From Candidatus Woykebacteria bacterium RBG_13_40_15 (lineage in GTDB: Bacteria; Patescibacteria; Microgenomatia; Woykebacterales; RBG-16-39-9b), in NCBI GenBank assembly GCA_001816655.1, contig MHCP01000028.1, forward strand, positions 99,848-141,375: a stretch of 41,528 nucleotides of DNA, in the 5' to 3' direction. The notes beneath the pieces were generated by a model, which did no database searches, had not been told where the DNA came from, and saw nothing but the letters and a program-made list of their open reading frames with translations. Shown piece after piece: positions 5,791 to 11,794 of this stretch. Both the position numbers and the translations under genes were made by a program. Numbering within the stretch: the first letter of the stretch is position 1; the number at the start of each line of letters is the position of its first letter.

Positions 5791-6324
5791 ATGAAAATTA
5801 CAAAAGAACAAAAAGTAAAAACAGTAGCCGACCTCAAAGATAAACTTTCGCGAGCTTCCGGTATGGTTTTAGCCAATTACCATGGTCTTTCCGTCCCCCA
5901 AATGCAGGAGTTAAAAAAATCTCTGAAAGAAGAGGATGCGGAATTTGTAATTTCAAAAAACACCCTGATAAGCCGCGCAGCCAAAGAAGCAAAGAAGGAA
6001 ATTCCAAATGAGCAATTAGAAGGTCCAACTGCTATTTTATTTTCTTTTGGGGACGTGCTAGCGAGCGTAAAGAAACTTGCAGATTTTATAAAACAGTATC
6101 AGCTTCCTGAGATCAAAATTGGCGCTATCGAAAACAGAATGCTAACAAAAGAGGAGGTCTTGGATTTGGCCGAAATTCCTTCCAAACAGGAGCTTTATGC
6201 CAAAGTCGTCGGAAGCTTAAACTCTCCTATTTACGGTTTGGTAGCAACTTTAAGAGGAAATTTACGAAACTTAGTTTACGTTTTAAAACAAGTTGAAAAC
6301 TCGAAAGGAGGTGCTACTAATTAA
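5791..6324 (+). CDS. rplJ: Ribosomal protein uL10
   Basis: 177 aa, usual length. The N-terminal rRNA-binding region (MKITKEQKVKTVADLKDKLSRASGMVLANYHGLSVPQMQELKKSL) is followed by FVISKNTLISRAAKE and a C-terminal helix that docks bL12 dimers. uL10 anchors the ribosomal stalk that recruits translational GTPases. It lies behind the L10 leader with a strong AGGAG. The rplL start is 3 nt after its stop, and the rplL Shine-Dalgarno lies inside the end of rplJ. Confidence 0.96.
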   Translation: MKITKEQKVKTVADLKDKLSRASGMVLANYHGLSVPQMQELKKSLKEEDAEFVISKNTLISRAAKEAKKEIPNEQLEGPTAILFSFGDVLASVKKLADFIKQYQLPEIKIGAIENRMLTKEEVLDLAEIPSKQELYAKVVGSLNSPIYGLVATLRGNLRNLVYVLKQVENSKGGATN

Positions 6325-6326
6325 TT

Positions 6327-7031
6327 ATGGACGAAGAAAAGAAGCCACAAGAAAAAGTTGAATCCTCCTCCGCTCAAAGTACGGAGGACAAGGAAGCTTC
6401 AGAAGAAGCAGAAAAAGCCGAAGGTTCTGCTGAAGAAGCCAAAGAGGCATCCGAAGAAGCAAAAGAAGCCGCAGAGGAAGCTAAAGAAGAGGTAAAGGAA
6501 GAAGTTGCTGAAGTTAAAGAGGAGGTAAAAGAAACAGTTGCTGAGGCTAAAGAGAATCCGCCAGCTGGCGGAAAGGCCGAAGCTCCAAAACCGGAACCTA
6601 AAAAAGACCTGCCTGCCGGCAAGGCAGGAATAAAAGTTACTGGCAAATTGGCCGATATCATTAAGGATCTTGAAGGACTGTCAGTTCTTGAGTTAGCTGA
6701 TTTAGTAAAGGCTTTGGAAGACCGTTTTGGCGTAAGTGCTTCAGCACCAGTCGCGGTAGCAGCCGCGGGAGCAGCTCCTGCTGGAGGAGGCGCTGAAGGT
6801 GCACCAGAGGAAGGCCAAACTACTTTCAACGTAATGTTGGCCGATTCAGGGGCTAATAAGATAGGTGTAATAAAGGTAGTTAGGGAACTAGTTCCTACAC
6901 TTGGACTTAAAGAAGCAAAAGACCTAGTTGACGCCGCTCCAAAGCAGGTTTTGGAAGGTGTAAATAAAGAGACGGCAAACGAGGCTAAATCCAAGTTAGA
7001 GGCTGCTGGAGCAAAAGTGGAGTTAAAGTAA
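6327..7031 (+). CDS. rplL: Ribosomal protein bL12 with ~105-residue acidic extension
   Basis: 234 aa versus about 120-125 for typical bL12. The canonical protein starts near residue 106: dimerisation/uL10-binding helices (KLADIIKDLEGLSVLELADLVKALEDRFG), Ala/Gly/Pro hinge, and GTPase-recruiting C-terminal domain (FNVMLADSGANKIGVIKVVRE...LGLKEAKDLVDAAPK). The N-terminal part is a run of EEAKEA/KEEV repeats, probably a charged helix. It ends in two stretches encoded by DNA palindromes: NPPAGG (6557-6572) and DLPAGKAG (6608-6628). GGAGG at 6307-6311 supports initiation at 6327, so the extension should be translated. The antisense frame is a shadow. Confidence 0.94.
   Translation: MDEEKKPQEKVESSSAQSTEDKEASEEAEKAEGSAEEAKEASEEAKEAAEEAKEEVKEEVAEVKEEVKETVAEAKENPPAGGKAEAPKPEPKKDLPAGKAGIKVTGKLADIIKDLEGLSVLELADLVKALEDRFGVSASAPVAVAAAGAAPAGGGAEGAPEEGQTTFNVMLADSGANKIGVIKVVRELVPTLGLKEAKDLVDAAPKQVLEGVNKETANEAKSKLEAAGAKVELK
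6557..6572. repeat. Palindrome inside rplL (site 1)
   Basis: TCCGCCAGCTGGCGGA, a 16-bp perfect palindrome. A 15/16 identical copy sits in the N-terminal coding region of the fibre gene at 39842-39857. Confidence 0.8.
6608..6628. repeat. Palindrome inside rplL (site 2)
   Basis: CCTGCCTGCCGGC followed by AAGGCAGG, translated in frame as LPAGKAG. It belongs to the CCTGCC/GGCAGG family also seen at 10979-10998, 11460-11490 and 19881-19900. Confidence 0.8.
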
Positions 7032-7054
7032 GCACGAACTGAAATAGAAAAGCA

Positions 7055-7079
7055 AAAAGCCCCCATTTGGGGGTTTTTT
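7055..7079 (+). terminator. Terminator of the rplJ-rplL operon
   Basis: AAAAGCCCCC-ATTT-GGGGGTTTTTT: a 5-bp GC stem flanked by A and T runs, 24 nt after the rplL stop. Confidence 0.9.
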
Positions 7080-7156
7080 GTTTTCAGAAGAACTGGAGGC
7101 GCAGGAAACGATTGAGACTAGCTCGCTCGTCCCCCACGCCCCCAAAGTAGTCGCCG

Positions 7157-7191
7157 GTGAGGTGGGAAGCTCGGAAGCCCGAGAACCTCAC
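7157..7191 (-). other. 3' double-stem hairpin of GC-rich cassette 1
   Basis: On the minus strand: outer stem GTGAGGT/ACCTCAC (7191-7185 with 7163-7157), inner stem CTCGG/CCGAG with loop GCTT, and a one-sided CTTCCC bulge. It lies 12 nt after the stop of the 7203-7805 gene. The same shape follows the gene at 10101-10547. There is no T-run, so it need not be a simple terminator. Confidence 0.65.
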
Positions 7192-7202
7192 TGACACAGT
7201 AG

Positions 7203-7805
7203 TTAGCCGAGTGCCACTCTGATCACTTCCGGTGTTCCCCCAAGGTACTCACCGTTGGGCTTCTTCACCAAGACAGAGGCCACTCCCGGTTGGCTAATAC
7301 CCTCAAGCAAAGCGACCTTGGTTCGCGCCTGCTGCTCTTTCATCGGCTTCCCACTTTCATCAGCAGGCGTGTACACATACGAGGGCATTGACATGGTGTA
7401 CCCACCACGTACCTCCAGGAAAATGCTAAGCGCCGCGTTCTTGTGGAGGTTCTGGGCTGTTTTGTGTGATTGCTCGAGCAAACCTATGGCTGCGTCCATC
7501 CAGGCCTTATCATTCCTAATGAACGCAATCACCTCCTGCCACGCTTCGCATGCTGGGCCTTCAAGGCTGCCGCTCTCTACAAACTCATCGGCAGCCTTTA
7601 TGACAAGGTCAAGATAGCCGCGGTCCTGCAGGAAAGGAATGGCCATCTGTTTCGCGCTACCTGCGTGTGTACGATCCTTCTCCGCGATCTCTGCCTTTAG
7701 TTTCTGGTTATCCGCTGTGATGTCCCCCCGAATGACCAATAGTATGATCACTGCGACGACCAGAAGCGCGCCTAAGAACAATAGGCTACCGGTTAATGCG
7801 TCCAC
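7203..7805 (-). CDS. Orphan single-TM protein of GC-rich cassette 1
   Basis: 200 aa, no recognised family. One N-terminal transmembrane helix (about residues 6-26, LLFLGALLVVAVIILLVI) is followed by a short coiled segment and a soluble domain rich in Ala and Glu. GTG 7805 is the start because AAGGAGGT lies just upstream at the right spacing. The base composition is clearly GC-richer than the neighbouring genes. It has its own promoter at 7969-7997, a ~157-nt leader and a 3' double-stem hairpin, the same layout as the gene at 10101-10547. The two proteins are not obviously similar in sequence. Confidence 0.75.
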   Translation of the reverse strand: MDALTGSLLFLGALLVVAVIILLVIRGDITADNQKLKAEIAEKDRTHAGSAKQMAIPFLQDRGYLDLVIKAADEFVESGSLEGPACEAWQEVIAFIRNDKAWMDAAIGLLEQSHKTAQNLHKNAALSIFLEVRGGYTMSMPSYVYTPADESGKPMKEQQARTKVALLEGISQPGVASVLVKKPNGEYLGGTPEVIRVALG

Positions 7806-7968
7806 AACGACCTCCTTATCCAGGTCTTTGAACTTTCTTCACATTGTGCTCTGAAGAGTGAAAGCTCTTCCCTAGCTTCCAAACCTCGCAGAAACTTCCT
7901 GCTGTTTATTGACAGCAATTTACCATTAACAAAATTAACAGCAAGTTGTTATCGGCAAACTCTAAGGG

Positions 7969-7997
7969 ATTCTAGCAAAAAAGAAACGAGAAGTAAA
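7969..7997 (-). promoter_or_regulatory. Promoter of GC-rich cassette 1
   Basis: Minus strand TTTACT (7997-7992), 17 bp, TAGAAT (7974-7969) with TGC before it. The surrounding sequence (GCTTTACTT, GCTAAATTAGCTT) also appears at the cassette 2 promoter. Confidence 0.7.
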
Positions 7998-8017
7998 GCT
8001 ATGGGACTAAAGCTAAT

Positions 8018-9868
8018 TTAGCCAGCGCCGCCTCCACCGCCTCCCCCTCCTCCACCGCCTCCACCGGAAAATCCTCCACCACTACCAGCTGCAAAACCAG
8101 AAGCCACACTACTCGAAACGCCACTTATACCTACCGAAAAGGCGGCAAAGGAAGAAACAGCCGCTCCACCTGAAGAAGTGTACCAGGAAGGTACTTGTTC
8201 ACCTAAAATTTGCGGCATCAACTTTAAGATTTTTTCAGTTTTGCCAAAAAGTGCGCCAAAAACTAAGTACTCTTCCCAAATTGGCAATAGCTGCGGAAGA
8301 GTGTCTTTAAAATGAGAAAAGTCGCCCAAAAAGTTTTTAAAACCCTGCCATTTATTGGCTTCCAGACCGTATGAGAGGGTCCAGCGTTTCATAAATGAAA
8401 TGGGTGCTATGCCAAGCCTATGAGCAATAGCCATGAACACAATACTAAGGAAAACTATTCCATACAATAAATTGGTAATGATAGGGATCGCAGCATCTGT
8501 TTGGGATATAAAGACCAACACGTAAAGGCCAAAAAGAGCAGCAAGTGAAATTAAAAAATATCTATTTTTACTAACACTTCCCTGCTCCAAAAATCCAAGA
8601 TTCTCTCCTTCTTTTTTAATTTGCTTGCCCCAGTTTGACCAAAAACTTTTGAAACTGCTTGTTTTCATATTCTTTTTTAGATCTTCCAACTTAAAGGCCG
8701 CCAAAAGATCTGTTTGTTTTAAGCCAAAGCCAATCATTTCCTCATTTGAAAAAACGCTTGTAATACCTCCCAGGAGGACTAAGAAGTCCATTTCAAAAGA
8801 TTTTAAGCTCTGGTCAGCCATTATTTCTTGTTGGCTCTTTTTTAGAACAATCGCATACTCATCTACTTGCCTTGAGTAAAATAAGAAATTTTTCAAAACT
8901 CTTCTATTGGCAATGGTCAGATATTTTCTTCTCGCTAAATCTAGTAGGGTAGCGGTGAACGCGTTGGGAGTAATATTATTTCCTTGATCTAAGAGGACTT
9001 CTACCAAAGCCGGTGGCAGGTCCGAGGGAGGATCATTTACATAGTAAGGAACCCCTGCTTGTTTGTACTCCTTCCCATATTTATACCATTGCCAGATCCA
9101 ATAGAGGGCCCAAGCGATGGTAAGAAGGAAAACAATTACCAAAAAGATTTTTTTATAATTTTCCCTATTCTGATAATCCTTTTCCTCAGCAAATACATCC
9201 TTCAAGGTCTTGCCTGATCGCTGAACCGAAGCAAAAGAGCCTTTCGGAAAAACAAGGCGGACCTCAACAAACTTTTTTGGCGCCACATCCGAAACCGTAA
9301 ACTGGACACTATTTTCTGAGATAAAGTCATATTTTCCGTTTGTAGGCCCGTGAGCAAAAGCATAAACTTGGTTTTTTGAAATGTTTTTTGGGTAGTTAAC
9401 TAAAATTTGGGCCTCATTTGTCCTCACATCCCAGTCCATCCCAACCACTTGCCAATAAAATTCATCGAAATCGGCCCCGCTAGATAAAGCGCCCAGTAGC
9501 TTGTAGGAAATATCAAAGGTGCGCTCTTCATTGGATGCAGAATAAGTCCAACGGGCATAATATTTTGTTCCTTGAACCCCGTTATCTGTCGGAGGAAGCG
9601 GCTTTCCGTTCTCAGAAACTTGAAAATTTTCGATCGTAGCAGAGTAAGTGTTTCCGTTTCTAGTTATCTGCAAAGGGATGTAGATATCTGCCCAACTGAA
9701 GCTTCCGTCGAAAGAATACGTGCGGTGCTCCAACACATCAATTGAGCCATCTTGACCAATTGTGTAGGTACTAGCAACCTTTGGAAAATAATAATCTTTT
9801 GCAAAGGTAGGTTTGGTAAAAAATAAGACTAAAGTAAGAAAAGGAAGGAAGATAAGAAGCCGTTTCAT
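8018..9868 (-). CDS. DUF2207-family membrane protein with Gly-rich tail
   Basis: 616 aa. A signal peptide (about 1-23, cleavage near TFA-KD) is followed by an extracytoplasmic beta-rich domain of ~210 residues of the DUF2207 type (YTIGQDGSIDVLEHRTYSFDGSFSWADIYIPL). Then come a transmembrane helix (about 243-262), a cytoplasmic region starting NDPPSDLPPALVEVLLDQG, two more hydrophobic segments (about 443-490) and a C-terminal tail of Ser/Ala/Gly ending in an uninterrupted glycine run. The family's role is unknown; it is common in small-genome bacteria. ATG 9868 lies 6 nt from a -10 box inside repeat B, so the mRNA is leaderless. It sits between two GC-rich cassettes. Confidence 0.88.
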   Translation of the reverse strand: MKRLLIFLPFLTLVLFFTKPTFAKDYYFPKVASTYTIGQDGSIDVLEHRTYSFDGSFSWADIYIPLQITRNGNTYSATIENFQVSENGKPLPPTDNGVQGTKYYARWTYSASNEERTFDISYKLLGALSSGADFDEFYWQVVGMDWDVRTNEAQILVNYPKNISKNQVYAFAHGPTNGKYDFISENSVQFTVSDVAPKKFVEVRLVFPKGSFASVQRSGKTLKDVFAEEKDYQNRENYKKIFLVIVFLLTIAWALYWIWQWYKYGKEYKQAGVPYYVNDPPSDLPPALVEVLLDQGNNITPNAFTATLLDLARRKYLTIANRRVLKNFLFYSRQVDEYAIVLKKSQQEIMADQSLKSFEMDFLVLLGGITSVFSNEEMIGFGLKQTDLLAAFKLEDLKKNMKTSSFKSFWSNWGKQIKKEGENLGFLEQGSVSKNRYFLISLAALFGLYVLVFISQTDAAIPIITNLLYGIVFLSIVFMAIAHRLGIAPISFMKRWTLSYGLEANKWQGFKNFLGDFSHFKDTLPQLLPIWEEYLVFGALFGKTEKILKLMPQILGEQVPSWYTSSGGAAVSSFAAFSVGISGVSSSVASGFAAGSGGGFSGGGGGGGGGGGGGAG

Positions 9869-9874
9869 ACCTTT

Positions 9875-9913
9875 ATTATATCTCGCTTAGAGAAACAAGC
9901 GCGAGATGTAATC
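9875..9913 (-). repeat. Promoter-embedded dispersed repeat, copy B
   Basis: Same 39-bp unit as copy A: GATTACATCTCG, TTGTTTCTCT, GAGATATAAT. The terminal TATAAT (9880-9875) acts as the -10 of the DUF2207 gene, 6 nt before its ATG. Confidence 0.78.
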
Positions 9914-10046
9914 TTGCGATTATTGATTTTTCTGCCTATAAATGCAACGCGGAAATCTCAACTCGGAGGATTTTAGCAAACTCTAAACAGGAGTGCTTAG
10001 AGCCCAGTCCCAAAAAGACCTAAACTTTTGGATCTACTTAGGACTT

Positions 10047-10085
10047 GGCGAGGAGGGGAAGAGCCGATTTCTCGGTTCCCTCGCC
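10047..10085 (-). other. 3' double-stem hairpin of GC-rich cassette 2
   Basis: On the minus strand: outer GGCGAGG/CCTCGCC (7 bp), inner CCGA-GAAA-TCGG, and a one-sided CTCTTCCCCT bulge. It lies 15 nt after the stop of the 10101-10547 gene and matches the structure at 7157-7191. Confidence 0.65.
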
Positions 10086-10100
10086 AGATGTGAGCAGACG

Positions 10101-10547
10101 TTAGCTAGAGTCGCCGTATATGCAGTTAGTCCAGGATAGATAGATGTACGGCTTCTTCCCAGACTTGTCAGCGTCCGTGACTTGGATGTAACAGCCGAAC
10201 TTCTTTGTTATTGCTTCATGGATACGGGTGAGGGCAATATGGACCTCTGTAATCCTCACCCAACCATTTGCGGTTATTTCTTCCTCAAGGATACGCCAAC
10301 GGTCGCACTGTTTTCCCCAAGGATGGCCTTTTTTGCTCCTTTCTTTAGCTGCCAAATATGCAGCCGGTGCGTACACCTCCCTAATGAACGCAAGGGCGTG
10401 AGACTCCTCTTTTCGTTTATCAAGGAGTCGAACCAGACATGCCACATTCTTGACTCTGGGGTAGCAGAAAGCCCTGAAAGCCACCCCACTTGCCAAGACG
10501 GCCAGTGAAATGCCTAGTACCCAGATCAAAAAAGTCTCGTCTCCCAC
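10101..10547 (-). CDS. Orphan single-TM protein of GC-rich cassette 2
   Basis: 148 aa, no recognised family. One N-terminal membrane helix (about residues 6-26, FLIWVLGISLAVLASGVAF) is followed by a basic soluble domain (RLLDKRKEESHALAFIREVYAPAAYLAAKERSKKG). The start chosen is GTG 10547, preceded by AGAGAG and placing the membrane helix at the N-terminus. A longer frame reaches 10718, but its extra part lies in the leader and is unlike protein. GC-rich compared with neighbours, and likely expressed from the promoter at 10709-10737 through a ~155-nt leader. Confidence 0.65.
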   Translation of the reverse strand: MGDETFLIWVLGISLAVLASGVAFRAFCYPRVKNVACLVRLLDKRKEESHALAFIREVYAPAAYLAAKERSKKGHPWGKQCDRWRILEEEITANGWVRITEVHIALTRIHEAITKKFGCYIQVTDADKSGKKPYIYLSWTNCIYGDSS

Positions 10548-10708
10548 CTGATTCTCTCTTTCTGCTCCAGCGGTTCTTTGTCGGTCCCGGTGCTTTGGAA
10601 GTATCCTTCCCCAGACCCTCCGGTGCTTTGGAATTCGAGGGTGATTTGCTGGTAGCAAGCTGCAATCGAAAACCTTCAATCGCAAGTTGCTACCAACAAC
10701 TTGCAAAA

Positions 10709-10737
10709 ATTTTAGCACAAATAAAACAAAAAGTAAA
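10709..10737 (-). promoter_or_regulatory. Promoter of GC-rich cassette 2
   Basis: TTTACT (10737-10732), 17 bp, TAAAAT (10714-10709) with TGC before it. Same spacing and surrounding bases as the cassette 1 promoter. The leader begins with GCAAGTTG/CAACTTGC inverted copies. Confidence 0.65.
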
Positions 10738-11046
10738 GCCTATAGCTAATTTACTCTGCCTACAGGTACCGCTATTACGAAACTAGCGTCTTTGAACTAG
10801 CTAAAAACTGAAGAGGAAACTGGAACTGAACCGCCAGCTGTCGGTGAATTCCAGAGGATGTCCCGAAGTTTTTAGCGTAGTTCAACAGCTAGCGAAGTCT
10901 AGCGGCAATTTTAGTGCTACCTTTTTTGCAAAAGGTAACAAAAAGGGATTGGCCCGCCGAATTTTAGCATTCGCCTTTCCTGCCTGACGGCAGGCAGGTC
11001 AATATTGTTCATATACGGCTCGTGCTGCAATTTATGGCGGGTCTGC
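10738..11046. other. Non-coding, repeat-bearing stretch
   Basis: No credible gene. It holds the hairpin ACCTTTT/AAAAGGT at 10919-10936, a variant of the perfect palindrome at 11766-11789, and the 20-bp element CCTGCCTGACGGCAGGCAGG at 10979-10998. Confidence 0.6.
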
Positions 11047-11080
11047 GCCCCGAACCAAGAATTTCTTTCTGGTTCGGGGC
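11047..11080. promoter_or_regulatory. 11-bp inverted repeat touching a -35 box
   Basis: GCCCCGAACCA (11047-11057) and its exact complement TGGTTCGGGGC (11070-11080) flank a 12-nt loop. The right arm ends one base before the TTGACA of the HTH gene promoter. There is no T-run on either strand, so it is not an intrinsic terminator. It could be an operator or an insulating structure. Confidence 0.55.
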
Positions 11081-11108
11081 TTGACAACTTATTTTCTATT
11101 GTGATACT
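11081..11108 (+). promoter_or_regulatory. Promoter of the HTH gene
   Basis: TTGACA at 11081-11086, a 16-bp spacer and GATACT at 11103-11108. This predicts a ~50-nt leader. Confidence 0.6.
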
Positions 11109-11166
11109 TTTAAGACCACTTAATTATAAGAAAGGTAGTGAACTGTCCAGAAAGGATATCTTTCTT

Positions 11167-11367
11167 ATGTCTCTTGGAGATGAATTACCAGAGCTATTGA
11201 CTGTAAAAGAAGTCGCAACTTTCTTGAGGGTTTCTCCACTTACAATCAAACGCTGGGGCAAGCGTGGTAAACTTCCCGCCATCAGAATCAACGCACGCGG
11301 TGATAGACGGTACAAAAAGGAAGCTGTATTGTGGTTGTTAGGTGAGATGAAGAAAGAGGTTGCTTAA
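11167..11367 (+). CDS. Small excisionase/MerR-like HTH DNA-binding protein
   Basis: 66 aa. LLTVKEVATFLRVSPLTIKRWGKRGKLPAIRINARGDRRYKKEAVLWLL is a helix-turn-helix of the HTH_17/excisionase type, with the recognition helix around TIKRWGKRG and a wing ending RRYKK. Such proteins are small regulators or recombination directionality factors. No integrase or phage gene is nearby, so a regulator is more likely. ATG 11167 with GAAAGGA upstream is preferred; the frame is open further upstream, but that part covers the promoter. The inverted repeat at 11047-11080 is a possible binding site. Confidence 0.85.
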   Translation: MSLGDELPELLTVKEVATFLRVSPLTIKRWGKRGKLPAIRINARGDRRYKKEAVLWLLGEMKKEVA

Positions 11368-11406
11368 TTCTCTTTACCCTTTTAAATTGCTACGCAATTT
11401 GGTGAG

Positions 11407-11510
11407 ATAGATCGCTCCGTAACTTCAGAATTTTCGCCTACTCAATTCTTCAGGTACTCCCCGCCTGCCAAAGCTTTAGCGGCGGGCAGGTCGCGCTCTG
11501 CGCTTCGCAC
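11407..11510. repeat. Dispersed intergenic repeat, copy 2 ('occupied' form)
   Basis: It has the same blocks as 2157-2226: ATAGATCGCTCCGTAA, an AT hairpin (AGAATT/AATTCT), AGGTACTC and TCGCGCTCTGCG. Between AGGTACTC and TCGCGCTCTG it carries an extra 31-bp inverted repeat at about 11460-11490 (arms CCCGCCTGCC and its near complement GGCGGGCAGG). Confidence 0.7.
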
Positions 11511-11765
11511 TTCGCGCCAAGCTTGAAGAAAGAAATAGCCTAATAAGTTAAATTCGAAAGCTCAAATCCGAAACTCTAAACAAATTCCAAATTTCACCAT
11601 TATTTAATCCGGCCTTAGATTAGTCAGCGTTAAGAAATTGAGCTCTTCGAGGCGGCCTGAAAGGAAATTTTTCATGTTCGAATCCTGAAGCTTTGAAGGA
11701 GAGTTTGAAAAATTAGGTGAGAACAGCGAGATTTTAGCTGGAGGATCTTGGCCGGCGCCTTTGGT
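11511..11765. other. Non-coding stretch before the GH94 gene end
   Basis: AT-rich, no ORF with coding character, no tRNA. It ends in GC-rich sequence (GGCCGGCGCC) before the palindrome at 11766-11789. Confidence 0.5.
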
Positions 11766-11789
11766 GTCACCTTTTGCGCAAAAGGTGAC
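11766..11789. repeat. 24-bp perfect palindrome after the GH94 stop
   Basis: GTCACCTTTTGC and its exact complement. It is followed by AAAAA on the plus strand, so on the minus (GH94) strand the T-run comes before rather than after the stem. A degenerate copy lies at 10919-10936, also followed by AACAAAAAG. Confidence 0.7.
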
Positions 11790-11794
11790 AAAAA

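Noticed and set aside
6374..7066. Long minus-strand frame opposite rplL
   Set aside because: It is a mirror of the Glu/Ala/Lys-biased codons of rplL, giving Ser/Ala-rich noise; rplL is certain.
10548..10718. N-terminal extension of the cassette 2 protein to 10718
   Set aside because: The added part covers the leader with inverted repeats and would put the membrane helix internally; GTG 10547 gives the same layout as cassette 1.
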